Positions 1 through 8,525 are shown, counted from the first letter of the stretch. The stretch is DNA of 64,000 nt from an uncultured Neglectibacter sp. (GCA_946554335.1 CAMNSA010000001.1:241838-305837), one strand, 5' to 3'. Program-made: numbers and translations. Notes: generated from the sequence alone by a model not told the origin.

Positions 1-63
1 GCTCCGCTTAAAAAGCCCGTAAATTCAGGGGTTTTCTCCGGTTCGAAAATTGAATATTTTGTT

Positions 64-85
64 GTTCTTTCCGTCAGTTCTTTCC
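64..85 (+). repeat. Paired GTTCTTTCC sites upstream of tRNA-Ser
   Basis: GTTCTTTCC occurs at 64-72 and 77-85. The same nonamer occurs at both ends of the adjacent mobile element, so this pair may be arm-type integrase sites belonging to a second element lying left of the window, or part of the host attachment region. Bases 1-120 hold no gene that I can support. Confidence 0.5.
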
Positions 86-120
86 AAAAGTTTTTGGAAG
101 AAATGCGGAATTACATACAC

Positions 121-209
121 GGAGAGTTGTCCGAGTGGTCGAAGGTGCAGCACTCGAAATGCTGTGTTCCCAAAAGGAACCTAGGGTTCGAATCCCTAAC
201 TCTCCGCCA
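121..209 (+). tRNA. tRNA-Ser (anticodon CGA)
   Basis: This is a complete class II tRNA. The acceptor stem GGAGAGT pairs with ACTCTCC, the anticodon stem CAGCA pairs with TGCTG around loop CTCGAAA (anticodon CGA), there is a long variable arm, the T-loop is GGTTCGAATCC, and the CCA end is encoded at 207-209. It decodes UCG serine codons. A mobile-element integrase lies just downstream, so the gene is a probable integration target. Confidence 0.93.
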
Positions 210-246
210 AAAAGTCCAGTAAACAAGCGGGTTTGCTGGACTTTTC
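210..246 (+). terminator. Rho-independent terminator after tRNA-Ser
   Basis: AAAAGTCCAG and CTGGACTTTT form the outer stem, followed by a T-rich run. It ends the tRNA transcript and lies at the left end of the integrated element. Confidence 0.8.
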
Positions 247-283
247 TTTTTTGCTCGTTTGCTCAAAATCGGCTCAAAACCAT

Positions 284-313
284 GGAAAGAACAGCCTGTT
301 TTTTGGAAAGAAC
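284..313 (-). repeat. Inverted GTTCTTTCC arm-site pair, left end
   Basis: GGAAAGAAC occurs at 284-292 and 305-313, 21 bases apart. Single plus-strand copies also lie at 358-366 and 1643-1651. The 21-base spacing is repeated in opposite orientation at the right end of the element (19358 and 19379), as expected for integrase arm-binding sites. Confidence 0.5.
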
Positions 314-354
314 AAGGCGATTTCGGGCATTTCGGCGTATTCGAACCGTAAAAA

Positions 355-1569
355 TCAGTTCTTTCCGCCATCGTCTGAAATTTCGGTCCACTTGCTGCCG
401 AAATTCACCGATTCGGGAAGTGCCATTCCGCTGACCATTGCCTTTGCAGAAGACAGTTTTGAAGAGTAGTCAAGGTGGGCATAGATATTAGCGGTGGTGG
501 AAAAATCGCTGTGTCCCAGCCACTCTTGAATTTGTTTCAGCGGTACGCCGTTCGCAAGAAGCAGGCTTGCACAACTGTGCCTTAAATCGTGAAAACGCAT
601 TCTTTTACAACCGTGCTTTTGGATATACTGTGGGAAATAGCTTGTCAGATAATCCGGTCGCATTAAATTCCCAAGCTCATCCACAAAGACATAACCGTCA
701 TATTCGTAGTTGTAGCAATTGCCGCAGACCTTTTTGTTGACTTCCTGTGCCGCCTTTACTTCTTTGAAATATTCCGCAAAGCTGCCGACAAGCGGAAGTG
801 TACGAATACTGGACTTTGTTTTGGCAGAGTCCTGTGCGTACATTTTTGTTTTTCCGTCCACTTGCAACGATGTGACCGTGTGCCTTATAGTGATTGTACC
901 ACGCTCAAAGTCAATGGCGTCCCATTTCAGTCCGCAGACCTCGCCACGACGCAAGCCGTAGAAAGCGGCGACTAAAACAGGAAGTTCCAGCTTTGTCCCT
1001 TTGACTACTTCAAATAAGTGTTTCAGTTCTTCTGCATCAAGGAATACAGGCTGAAAATCATTCTTTTTCGGGCGATCCACTTTCATTGCCACATTCTGCG
1101 TAACAAGGTCGGTTTTCATTGCATATTTCAGCGCCTGATGAATAACGGCGTGATAGTGAATAACCGAGTTTGGCTTGACTGTTTTCAGCTTTTCGGAATA
1201 GAATTGCTGAATGTGTCTTGCCTCCAATCCCTGAAGCGTTACCGCCTTCTTACGAAAATACGGCTCAATCACCGATTTCACCATTTGCTCGTAAGAGCTG
1301 AAAGTGGTTGCTTTAACACGCACCTTGACGATTTCCAACCACTCAAGCAGATAGTCTGCAAACGGCATATCGGAAGCGAGCTCGCCGACTTCCTGCGGCG
1401 GTACAAATTCACTTCTGATTCGTGCAAGCTCGGCTTCGGCTTTTCGTTTGTTTCCCTTTTCGGGCAGTCCCGTGGAAAAATATTTCACACGGCGTTTTCC
1501 GTTGTTGTTATAGTAGCTCAGCACTACATAATAAAAACCTTTTTTAACTTGTAGGTGTCCTGATACCAT
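355..1569 (-). CDS. int: Tyrosine recombinase / integrase
   Basis: This site-specific recombinase of the phage/Tn916 Int type probably integrates and excises the element at the neighbouring tRNA-Ser. It has 404 residues, normal for the family: an N-terminal arm-binding region (about 1-55), a SAM-like core-binding domain (about 65-165) and a catalytic domain. Visible catalytic residues are R207 (GLRRGE), a lysine near 252, H327 and R330 (HDLRH), H353 (LGH) and nucleophile Y363. The gene reads toward the tRNA and lies about 145 bases from it, the usual arrangement for tRNA-targeting elements. It follows the ParB-like gene on the same strand after a gap of about 120 bases. Confidence 0.96.
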   Translation of the reverse strand: MVSGHLQVKKGFYYVVLSYYNNNGKRRVKYFSTGLPEKGNKRKAEAELARIRSEFVPPQEVGELASDMPFADYLLEWLEIVKVRVKATTFSSYEQMVKSVIEPYFRKKAVTLQGLEARHIQQFYSEKLKTVKPNSVIHYHAVIHQALKYAMKTDLVTQNVAMKVDRPKKNDFQPVFLDAEELKHLFEVVKGTKLELPVLVAAFYGLRRGEVCGLKWDAIDFERGTITIRHTVTSLQVDGKTKMYAQDSAKTKSSIRTLPLVGSFAEYFKEVKAAQEVNKKVCGNCYNYEYDGYVFVDELGNLMRPDYLTSYFPQYIQKHGCKRMRFHDLRHSCASLLLANGVPLKQIQEWLGHSDFSTTANIYAHLDYSSKLSSAKAMVSGMALPESVNFGSKWTEISDDGGKN

Positions 1570-1689
1570 TGTTTTTAACTCCTTTCATTGTACGTCACAG
1601 GGAAGACCTACACCGACAAGCCTATTATAGCTTGCCGGCATAGTTCTTTCCATTCTGCAAAAGTCACCCGCTGTACACTTTGGTTCGAA

Positions 1690-2613
1690 TTAGCGAGCGT
1701 CTCTGTTGCGCTCTCGTTGGCGTTTCAAAAGTTCCAAGCCTTTCAAAATATCTCGTTTGATTTGTTCATCGCTGTAATTCTGCGGAAAGTATTTGCGAAG
1801 CTCATCACGAGGCAGCTTGATTTGTTCCTTTTGATTTGGTTTTTCTTCCGATAAAACAGCATAGACAGCATCGGCGGTAAGCAAGCCGTCCTGTGACATT
1901 TTCTTCAGCCTGATACTCTGTGCGTGTGACGGTGTGCAGTCATTCATATTGATTGCGTCAAGCAAAGTGAGCTGTTCATCACGGTCAAGATAGGAGATTT
2001 CAACCGCAGGGTTGAAAGCGATTTTGTTATCGTCCACCATTGAAAGCAGTTCGGGAATTAAGTAAGTTAAGCGGATATATCTTCGCACTTGGTCTTTGCT
2101 TTCACCGGCTTCTTCGGCAACCTTTTCTACACTAAGCAACTTCTCTGCAACTTGCACAGAAGTTTTACCTTGGTGCTTTATGGCGTCCAGCTTCATCTTA
2201 TAGGCAAAGGCTTTTTCGCTTGGCAGTATTGTTTCTCTTTGCAGATTTGCATCCACCATTGCGATTACTGCTTCATCATCTGACATTTCACGGACGATAA
2301 CCGGCATGGTTTCAAATCCGAGTACCTGACACGCCGCAAGCCTTCTGTGCCCCGAAATAAGCTCGTATCCGCCGTCAGGCAGAGGTCTGGCAAGCGCCGG
2401 AGTTATTGTGCCGAATTTGCGTATGCTTTCAATCATTCGTTCCATTTCCTCGTTGTTCTGCACCTTAAATGGATGATTCTTAAAAGGGTGAAGCTCGTCA
2501 AGCGGTATGTTCTTTACACGCTCAAGCTTTGCATAGTCACGCATTTCCTGCGTGGAAAACAAATCGTCCAACGAATGCGTTGGTAAAGTAAAATCTGATT
2601 TTCGTTTTGTCAT
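1690..2613 (-). CDS. ParB/RepB/Spo0J-family partition protein
   Basis: This 307-residue protein has a ParB N-terminal nuclease-like/CTPase domain (about 35-130) with the box SGHRRLAA (GERR-type motif) and a central helix-turn-helix segment (about 150-215). ParB-like proteins bind parS-like sites and help stability or regulate element genes. No ParA partner is visible in the element, so a role as a transcription or maintenance factor is as likely as true partitioning. Its ATG overlaps the stop of the relaxase C-terminal frame by four bases (ATGA), indicating translational coupling to the mobilization operon. A purine-rich ribosome site (AGAGAGGA) precedes the start. Confidence 0.9.
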   Translation of the reverse strand: MTKRKSDFTLPTHSLDDLFSTQEMRDYAKLERVKNIPLDELHPFKNHPFKVQNNEEMERMIESIRKFGTITPALARPLPDGGYELISGHRRLAACQVLGFETMPVIVREMSDDEAVIAMVDANLQRETILPSEKAFAYKMKLDAIKHQGKTSVQVAEKLLSVEKVAEEAGESKDQVRRYIRLTYLIPELLSMVDDNKIAFNPAVEISYLDRDEQLTLLDAINMNDCTPSHAQSIRLKKMSQDGLLTADAVYAVLSEEKPNQKEQIKLPRDELRKYFPQNYSDEQIKRDILKGLELLKRQRERNRDAR

Positions 2614-3158
2614 CGTTCGTATCCTCTCTTTCTTGATTTATTAAGTCCGAAATATCGGCTTCGCATATTCTCCTCAATGAGAATGTTTTCTTTGATTTTA
2701 GGGTTGTCATCTATAATTCTTGCCGCTGTTTTCCTGTCCTTTCGTAGCTGAGCCAGAGCCTTTGTGCAGTCATCTCGCTTGGCAACAAGCTTTGCTTTTT
2801 CATCGGGATTGTGGCAAGAATCAATATCTCGGTAGAGCATTTTGCGGTAATCCGATATGAGATTAATTTCTGAATCTGCGTTTTTTATAAACGCTTCCAC
2901 CGAAAAAATATCGGTCAAATGATTGTCGCAAATGAGCTGTACCTGTGCGGTGTGGCGGTCAAGCCAACGGCAAGCCTCACGCATTTCGGGCGATAACGGA
3001 TTGTGTTTTTTGTTTTTCGGCAGCACGCCGAGCAGATATAAATATCTGAAATACAATGCTTTAAGACCCGTAATCTTTTTGGCGGTTTTTAAGTTGCCTT
3101 TAACAAAATGCGCCTTTTGAATTGTTACACCGAAGCTCTTTTTTTTCGGTAAACTCAT
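2610..3158 (-). CDS. Relaxase C-terminal part (frameshifted from 3100-3996)
   Basis: This frame encodes the C-terminal region normally fused to Clostridium-type MOBP relaxases: a hydrophobic helix (about residues 28-45, TGLKALYFRYLYLLGVLPK) then a long helical, charged segment. The first residues share the A8 tract (3139-3146) with the end of the upstream relaxase frame; dropping one A joins the two frames in register. It either is expressed by slippage or re-initiation, or marks a broken relaxase. An ATG overlaps the upstream frame but lacks a convincing ribosome site of its own. It is followed with a four-base overlap by the ParB-like gene. Confidence 0.75.
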   Translation of the reverse strand: MSLPKKKSFGVTIQKAHFVKGNLKTAKKITGLKALYFRYLYLLGVLPKNKKHNPLSPEMREACRWLDRHTAQVQLICDNHLTDIFSVEAFIKNADSEINLISDYRKMLYRDIDSCHNPDEKAKLVAKRDDCTKALAQLRKDRKTAARIIDDNPKIKENILIEENMRSRYFGLNKSRKRGYER

Positions 3159-3996
3159 AGTATAAGCGGTAAGCTTCCTGCGGGTTGTTTCGCAGAGTAT
3201 CTTTCATTCGGTCATAGATTGCATCTCGGTCATAGGCTTCTCCCAAACGGTACAAACGAGTTGCTTTCTTGCTGTTGGCAGAGCGAATGGTGGTGTACTT
3301 ATGATATGGGTTTAGGTCGATTACATATCCGAGCTGTTTCATAACATAGGTAAAAGCTTTGGGATTTGTACTCATCGTAAGCGCTTTATCTATCGCCTCA
3401 CGCATTAAATTGTATCGGGTAGGCTCGCCGTTCTTTTCCGCAAAGTACAGCTTGCGTGGCGTCTTTCCTGTGGGATTTTTAATAACCGTCAAACCGTTTT
3501 CTTTGCAAAGCTCATCGGAAATACTGCGCAGTTTCCAGTATGCTCCCTCGTTGCAGTTAAACTTCTTACCGTTCCACATATTCACCGAATTGATGACCAA
3601 ATGATTGTGATATGTGCCGGTGTTAAAGTGCGTAGCGACCAGCACTTGATACTGGTCGCCCCACATTCTTTTGGCAAGTTCTACGCCGAGTTTGTGTGCA
3701 ATCTGCGGTGTGACTTCGCCTGTTTTGAAGCTCTGATATGCGTGATACGCCACATTGCCTACCGTCTTATCGAAGCGTTCTTGTACCGCTTTCATCTCGG
3801 CAAAAGCTGTTTCTGCGGTGCAGTTTACGCCTGTAACATACATGGCTTTTTCTTCACCGATTACGGTTTTTCTCTCGTCGCTTGCGTAGTGAAGTGCCTT
3901 GCAAATATCGCTGTAAATCGTCTTGTCCGGGTTTGCCGCATAGCTTAAAACACGGCTGACACTGTCGGTTATAGCCCAAATTTTTGTTACTGCCAC
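3100..3996 (-). CDS. Relaxase, MOBP/MobA type, N-terminal catalytic part
   Basis: The protein nicks oriT and leads the transferred strand. It has 298 residues, shorter than the roughly 450-500 expected for this family because the frame shifts at an A8 tract near its end. The catalytic domain is complete: a candidate nucleophile Y19 in VLSYAANPDK, and the metal-binding histidine motif H123...H130-N-H132 (THFNTGTYHNH). The gene overlaps mobC by ten bases. The last residues (about 286-298) are out of frame relative to the expected continuation, which lies in 2610-3158. Function as a nickase may persist, but the C-terminal region would be absent without frame correction. Confidence 0.9.
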   Translation of the reverse strand: MAVTKIWAITDSVSRVLSYAANPDKTIYSDICKALHYASDERKTVIGEEKAMYVTGVNCTAETAFAEMKAVQERFDKTVGNVAYHAYQSFKTGEVTPQIAHKLGVELAKRMWGDQYQVLVATHFNTGTYHNHLVINSVNMWNGKKFNCNEGAYWKLRSISDELCKENGLTVIKNPTGKTPRKLYFAEKNGEPTRYNLMREAIDKALTMSTNPKAFTYVMKQLGYVIDLNPYHKYTTIRSANSKKATRLYRLGEAYDRDAIYDRMKDTLRNNPQEAYRLYYEFTEKKELRCNNSKGAFC

Positions 3997-4301
3997 GGCG
4001 AATCACTTGCGCTTTCCGGCTCACCAATTGAGTGGTAAGCCTTCAAAAATTTGCTTACAACATAATCAAATCCGTCGCTGATTCTGTCGTCGGGCAGCGA
4101 CTTAAAGTTGTCACGAAGTGAGGTCAAACCACGGTAAGCTTCGTAAAATTCCTGCGGCAAAGTTGCCTGAACTTCCTTTCCAAGGCCAAGTTTTCTAAGG
4201 TAAGCAGAGAGCGAAAGTCCGCATTTTTTAGCGGCAGTTTCCATTTTTCGTTTCTCTCCCTCAGTCACTCGGATATTGATTGCAGTTGTTCTTTGTCTCA
4301 T
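3987..4301 (-). CDS. mobC: MobC-like relaxosome accessory protein
   Basis: This small basic protein of 104 residues has an N-terminal ribbon-helix-helix-like segment (TTAINIRVTEGEKRKMETAAKKCGLSLSAY) typical of MobC proteins that bind oriT and help the relaxase nick. I chose the ATG at 4301 because it stands nine bases from AAAGGA; the ATG at 4310 is too close to that site. Its end overlaps the relaxase start, so the two are coupled. The presumed oriT lies immediately upstream. Confidence 0.85.
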   Translation of the reverse strand: MRQRTTAINIRVTEGEKRKMETAAKKCGLSLSAYLRKLGLGKEVQATLPQEFYEAYRGLTSLRDNFKSLPDDRISDGFDYVVSKFLKAYHSIGEPESASDSPWQ

Positions 4302-4339
4302 ATTTTTCATTCCTTTCTCTGTGTGGTTGGGGGTACAGG

Positions 4340-4402
4340 GGCGGCAAGTCCCTTTCGGCAATTTGCCGCCGGTTTTGTGGGTTTCAAAGGCAACACAAAA
4401 CC
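4340..4402. other. Candidate oriT (two inverted repeats)
   Basis: Between mobC and the upstream ATPase gene lie two perfect inverted repeats in tandem: GGCGGCAA/TTGCCGCC (4340-4347, 4363-4370) and GGTTTTGTG/CACAAAACC (4371-4379, 4394-4402). Position directly upstream of mobC-relaxase and this structure fit an origin of transfer. The nick site cannot be assigned by eye. Confidence 0.5.
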
Positions 4403-4495
4403 TATGCTCGCTATCCTTACGGATTGGCATTACCTGTATAGCCTTATATCCACTTTCTCAAAAAGTGACGATAGTGACGGCTGTGACGGCTTTTC

Positions 4496-5521
4496 CTATA
4501 TAGCGGATTTATTGTCATCGCCGTCATTGCCGTCATTCTTTTTTAAGTAAATCAGTCGGTTCGTACCGGTGCGTTTTGTTTTGTATTCGATGCCTTGCGG
4601 CTGAAAAACTTCCGAAGAAAATCGGGCAAGCATTTTGGTCACTACATTCGGTGTAACCTCGGTTTCGTTCATCTGCGTTAAAAGTTCCGTTGCCGTGCCT
4701 TTCCATTCTTTTACTTCCGAAATATAATCAACCAGCCGGAAAACAAACTTTGGAATTTCTTCACGATGAATATCCTCCATATCCTTTCGCTCGACTAATT
4801 CCCACAAGTGACTGCGGTTGTCAAACTTCAAGCCCAGCTCCTGATATGCAATATCTCGACCGGTGGCAAGCAGCGTTCCTGTTTCGCCGGCACGGCTGCG
4901 CTTCAAAACAAAATTTGTATCTGCCGCACCTGTGATACCGGTTGAACCCGACACCTCGTTGAACGGATCGCTGACATCTTTCAGCTTCCTGACGTGATGA
5001 ACAACCATAACAGCGATGCCGTAATTATCCGAAATATTTTTCAGCGCCGATACATCGTCGTAGTCTCCTGCATACATTCCGTTTTTTCCGCCGGTGCTTT
5101 TGGAATCTCGCACCTTTTGAAAGGTGTCGATAATGACAAGTCTTGTTTTCGGAAAGTCGGAAAGATACTGTTCGATTTGCTGTTCCAAACCGTTGCCGAT
5201 TTGAAAACTTGTTGTGGCAATGCGAAGTTCGGGCGGTGCCTCGTCTGTGATTTGATACAGGCGGCTTTGTATTCGTGCGTAAGTATCTTCCAAGCAGAGA
5301 TAAAGCACATCGCTCTTGTGGGTTTCAAATTCCCACACCGGCTGTCCTCTCGCCACTTGAATACCGAGCCAAAGCATAAGCCAGCTCTTGCCGATTTTGC
5401 TTGAACCCGACAACACACTAAGTCCTTGCGGTATCAAACCGTCAACCACAAATAAGGTTTTTCTTATCGGCGTTGACAGCAGCGTGTCCGCATCGATTGT
5501 TTTCAGCTTTTCAACTTGCAT
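4496..5521 (-). CDS. RecA/RepA-like AAA ATPase (AAA_25 type)
   Basis: This 341-residue ATPase resembles the RepA/DnaB-like helicase ATPases common on small mobilizable elements. The Walker A motif is GSSKIGKS (39-46), Walker B is RLVIIDT with D132, and a VVHHVRK sensor segment follows near 175. The C-terminal 80 residues look like a winged-helix or accessory region, ending in an Asn/Asp-rich tail. It probably supports replication or strand displacement of the excised circle; that role is inferred from family and position. The start overlaps the end of the HTH gene by 11 bases, so the pair is coupled. Confidence 0.82.
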   Translation of the reverse strand: MQVEKLKTIDADTLLSTPIRKTLFVVDGLIPQGLSVLSGSSKIGKSWLMLWLGIQVARGQPVWEFETHKSDVLYLCLEDTYARIQSRLYQITDEAPPELRIATTSFQIGNGLEQQIEQYLSDFPKTRLVIIDTFQKVRDSKSTGGKNGMYAGDYDDVSALKNISDNYGIAVMVVHHVRKLKDVSDPFNEVSGSTGITGAADTNFVLKRSRAGETGTLLATGRDIAYQELGLKFDNRSHLWELVERKDMEDIHREEIPKFVFRLVDYISEVKEWKGTATELLTQMNETEVTPNVVTKMLARFSSEVFQPQGIEYKTKRTGTNRLIYLKKNDGNDGDDNKSAI

Positions 5522-5738
5522 TCTTCACACCTTCTTCCATAACATAATCGATGACATTGACCTTCGGAATTTTAAAAGCGTTTCCGATTTTAACGCCGGA
5601 GATATATCCGTTGTTAATCAGGTCGTATGCCAAGTGTCGGCTTACGCCAAGCATTTGCTGAAGCTGAGCTACCGTAACAATGTCCGGATAGTCCGGGAAC
5701 ATCATCTTGTAAAGCTCTTTCAATTCTGTTTTTCTCAT
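5511..5738 (-). CDS. Excisionase-like helix-turn-helix protein
   Basis: This 75-residue protein has a MerR/excisionase-type HTH (about 22-60: VTVAQLQQMLGVSRHLAYDL) followed by the typical GVKIGNAFKIPK wing. The start at 5738 is supported by AAAGGAGG eight bases upstream. It is the first gene of the leftward mobilization operon and may regulate it or act in excision. Direct repeats TATGTAC at 5776-5782 and 5786-5792 lie in its upstream region and could be an operator. Confidence 0.85.
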   Translation of the reverse strand: MRKTELKELYKMMFPDYPDIVTVAQLQQMLGVSRHLAYDLINNGYISGVKIGNAFKIPKVNVIDYVMEEGVKNAS

Positions 5739-6092
5739 TTTCTTAACCTCCTTTGTGAGAAAATAAGCTGCACGGTATGTACAGCTATGTACGAGGCAAC
5801 AGATAGAATGGAGGTCTCTTTCTGTTGTCTTTTCGCCGTTTTGCCCGAATGCCGTTTTTGTTATCCCTGCCCCCATCTCAGCGGCGTTGCTCTGCTCGTA
5901 TCATCGCAAAGTCATATCCCATTCGGACGGTCATTCAATTTTAGAAAATCAAATACTTTGCAATCTTGATTTGCAAATTCATTATAGCTATGTATTGACA
6001 CAAAGGCAATACTTTTGTATAATGTTCTTTGCAGTGATATAGATTTGCTAATTACTCGAAAATTCTCATTTTCTAAAACGGAGGTCTTGGTA
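5739..6092. promoter_or_regulatory. Divergent regulatory region
   Basis: This 350-base gap separates the leftward mobilization operon from the rightward cargo. It holds the direct repeat TATGTAC-agc-TATGTAC (5776-5792) and the promoter at 5995-6023. I see no other gene here. Confidence 0.6.
5995..6023 (+). promoter_or_regulatory. Consensus sigma-A promoter for the DUF6076 gene
   Basis: TTGACA at 5995-6000 and TATAAT at 6018-6023 are separated by exactly 17 bases, a perfect housekeeping promoter 70 bases before the start codon. Confidence 0.9.
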
Positions 6093-7514
6093 ATGAGCGA
6101 AAACCTACTCCAAACAGAAGATAAATACAGTGCCGTGTACTTTGGATTTGCTCCAAATAGATGGCACGTAACGGACGACGAAAAATCTTGCGTACTTTCC
6201 GTTAACGGCGAGTACAATTACTCAAAACTTCTTGAGTTGTATAACGCTATCGAGGTCGATAGACGAGAAACGATTGCTTTGGCTGTTACCGTCAAAAAAG
6301 AATTTGCTTTATCGGACGGTGAACTTGCTCAAATCAAGCAGGATACTGCCGATACGCTTGCTCGTTTGCGGGCCGTTACACAAAAAATAAATTCTGCATT
6401 TGACTTTCTTCCTATGGGCGACAGCAGAGCTTATATCTCACCGATGAACACCGCTTCTGTCTTTTTTTCACCGGGCGAAGGAATTTTGAATTTTCTCTAT
6501 GCTGATTTTGATTCGGCGTATAATGAATGCCTGAATCGCACAAAAAAAGACCTGCCTGATGAGACAAGTCTTGATATATCTTTACTGACAGAAAAAGAAA
6601 AGAAATTGTATTATTATTTGGCTTTAACCGAAACGCAAAAACGCTTTAAGCCATTGATAGAAGCTTCGCTGTTTACAGCGGAATTTCCGCCTATTCTGCT
6701 TTATTGCTCAAAGCAGGAGTTGACAGACTATTACCGCTACCTTAAAAAATTGCAAAATAATCTATTGCATTTAATCGAGGCGACATTTGACGAGAATTTT
6801 TGCGACGGAATTTTTAATCATCTAACCCATAAAACGAGATTTGCAGGCTACTGCCGTAAGCACGGATTGCCGGCAGAGCAAAAGCGAACGATTGTGCATA
6901 GTATCAGCATCATTGATGCCGAACATCAGATAGAAAATGTGCTTGACGGATATATCGAAAGTGATTTTGATTTGGATATCAAGATGGCTGCCGCTTCGGA
7001 GGTTTCTCCGAGTGTTCAAAAGAATTTGGATAAGCTCGGTTTTACTATGCCGGAAATGATTGCCTTGTCTGCAATGCAAGCCGACGAGTACGAAACCTGT
7101 ATTTGCGAAAGTATTGAACAGCAAATTGAGTTTGAACTGATACAGTTGTTGAAATCCGATATCGGAATGCGAAAATGCAAACGCTGCGGTAAGTATTTTA
7201 TTATGAAAGGCAACTATGACACCAATTACTGCGACCGCATTGCCGAGGGTGAAACCCGCAACTGTCAGGACTTAGCCGCACAGGAAAACTATAAAAAGAA
7301 AATGGCGGACAATGCCGCCATCCCGTTGTATCAAAAGTATTACAAGCGCTATGCCGCCCGTGTTCGTGTAAGACAGATTAAAGAGCCTGATTTCAAAAAG
7401 TGGAAGTATCAGGCGATGACAAAGCGCGGCGAATGCTCCGACGGCAAAATCACCCTTGCGGAGTTTGAAGCATGGCTTGAGGGCAGCTTTCCGAATAGGA
7501 AGAAGAAAGAATAA
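6093..7514 (+). CDS. DUF6076-like protein of unknown function
   Basis: The protein has 473 residues. The start at 6093 is preceded by CGGAGG. The first 340 residues are mostly helical without a motif that I recognise. The C-terminal third has a zinc-ribbon-like pattern (CKRCGKYF ... NYCDR ... NCQDL) followed by a basic helical segment, which matches my memory of DUF6076 proteins from Firmicutes mobile elements. It stands alone between its own consensus promoter and a terminator. Cys-rich end and basic tail suggest nucleic-acid binding; the function is unknown. Confidence 0.75.
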   Translation: MSENLLQTEDKYSAVYFGFAPNRWHVTDDEKSCVLSVNGEYNYSKLLELYNAIEVDRRETIALAVTVKKEFALSDGELAQIKQDTADTLARLRAVTQKINSAFDFLPMGDSRAYISPMNTASVFFSPGEGILNFLYADFDSAYNECLNRTKKDLPDETSLDISLLTEKEKKLYYYLALTETQKRFKPLIEASLFTAEFPPILLYCSKQELTDYYRYLKKLQNNLLHLIEATFDENFCDGIFNHLTHKTRFAGYCRKHGLPAEQKRTIVHSISIIDAEHQIENVLDGYIESDFDLDIKMAAASEVSPSVQKNLDKLGFTMPEMIALSAMQADEYETCICESIEQQIEFELIQLLKSDIGMRKCKRCGKYFIMKGNYDTNYCDRIAEGETRNCQDLAAQENYKKKMADNAAIPLYQKYYKRYAARVRVRQIKEPDFKKWKYQAMTKRGECSDGKITLAEFEAWLEGSFPNRKKKE

Positions 7515-7546
7515 GTATTCTTTGTCAATAAACAACCGATTTACCA

Positions 7547-7579
7547 AAGCGGAACTGTAACAAAAGCAGTTCCGCTTTT
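7547..7579 (+). terminator. Rho-independent terminator after DUF6076 gene
   Basis: AAAGCGGAACTG pairs perfectly with CAGTTCCGCTTT around a nine-base loop, followed by an AT-rich run. Confidence 0.85.
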
Positions 7580-7621
7580 ATAATATTTTCCCATCTTTCC
7601 TTTATAAATCCGCAATAATCC

Positions 7622-7650
7622 TTGATTTTAAGGTTAAAATATGCTATACT
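7622..7650 (+). promoter_or_regulatory. Promoter of the HTH-Fic-Fic operon
   Basis: TTGATT (7622-7627) and TATACT (7645-7650) are 17 bases apart and lie 43 bases before the HTH gene. Confidence 0.75.
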
Positions 7651-7692
7651 AAAATTGTATAAATATATCTACCCGAAAGTGAGGATAATTTA

Positions 7693-7881
7693 ATGGATTC
7701 CAACATCGAACGCTGGTACTCAATGAAAGAAATTTGCGAATACCTCGGAGTCAGCCGTGACACCGTACTCGCTTGGATAGAAAAAAGAAATATGCCCGCC
7801 GCAAAAATCGGTCGCCTTTGGAAATTCAAGGTCAGCGAAGTAGACGCTTGGATGAAATCCGGCGTTGCGGCAGATAAGTAA
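7693..7881 (+). CDS. Small excisionase-family HTH protein
   Basis: This 62-residue protein is essentially one HTH domain: WYSMKEICEYLGVSRDTVLAWI is the helix-turn-helix and AAKIGRLWKFKVSEVDAWM is the wing, as in MerR/Xis-type small proteins. It lies 22 bases before the first fic gene in one operon, so it is probably the operon repressor or autoregulator rather than a recombination directionality factor. This last point is inference from position. Confidence 0.85.
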   Translation: MDSNIERWYSMKEICEYLGVSRDTVLAWIEKRNMPAAKIGRLWKFKVSEVDAWMKSGVAADK

Positions 7882-7903
7882 TTTTATGCTTCGGAGGTGC
7901 AAT

Positions 7904-8509
7904 ATGGCACTTGAAAATAAATTAGGTCTGACAAGCTCTGCCGACCTTGCCCGTGAGGAAGAACGAATCAGCAAGAAAAAGGCTGTTGAACTTTTTGAAA
8001 AAGGTATTTTAGATAATCTTCCTGTCGGTAAGTTTTCTACATTGCAGGCAATCCATAAATATCTCTTTGAGGACATTTACGACTTTGCCGGAGAGGTCAG
8101 AACCGTGAATATTTCTAAGGTCAATTTCCGTTTTGCTCCCTTAATGTACTTGAAAGCGGCTCTCCACAACATTGATAAAATGCTGCAGTCCACATTCGAT
8201 GAGATCGTTGAGAAGTACGTGGAAATGAACATCACGCACCCGTTCCGTGAGGGTAACGGTCGCAGCACTCGCATTTGGCTCGACCACATCTTAAAAAATG
8301 AAATCAGCAAGGTTGTCGATTGGAGCAAGGTTGATAAAGAAGATTATCTGCTCGCAATGGAACGCAGCCCCATTAAGGATATAGAAATCAAACACCTTTT
8401 AAAAACGGCACTGACCGATGAAATAAACAGCCGTGAAGTCTATATGATAGGCATCGACCACAGCTACTACTATGAGGGTTATACAACCTTTAAGACGGAA
8501 GAATTGTAA
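7904..8509 (+). CDS. fic: Fic-family AMP transferase, class III (self-inhibited)
   Basis: The 201-residue protein carries the canonical Fic motif HPFREGNGR (H112-R120) plus the second arginine R123, so it should bind ATP and AMPylate target proteins. Near the C-terminus is the inhibitory helix motif S-Y-Y-Y-E-G (S187, E191, G192), the S/T-x-x-x-E-G signature of class III Fic proteins such as NmFic, in which the glutamate blocks ATP until relieved. The start at 7904 has CGGAGG upstream; an in-frame earlier ATG is not supported. The gene is followed 16 bases later by a second fic gene. Confidence 0.92.
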   Translation: MALENKLGLTSSADLAREEERISKKKAVELFEKGILDNLPVGKFSTLQAIHKYLFEDIYDFAGEVRTVNISKVNFRFAPLMYLKAALHNIDKMLQSTFDEIVEKYVEMNITHPFREGNGRSTRIWLDHILKNEISKVVDWSKVDKEDYLLAMERSPIKDIEIKHLLKTALTDEINSREVYMIGIDHSYYYEGYTTFKTEEL

Positions 8510-8525
8510 GAAATGAGGTACAAAT

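Noticed and set aside
121..209. The tRNA at the left end acting as a stop-codon suppressor for the broken methylases
   Set aside because: The anticodon is CGA and reads UCG serine codons; it cannot pair with UAG or UGA.
3100..3158. Treating the relaxase C-terminal frame as an independent gene
   Set aside because: It lacks its own ribosome site, overlaps the relaxase at the A8 tract and contains the family's usual C-terminal region, so a frameshift is the better reading.
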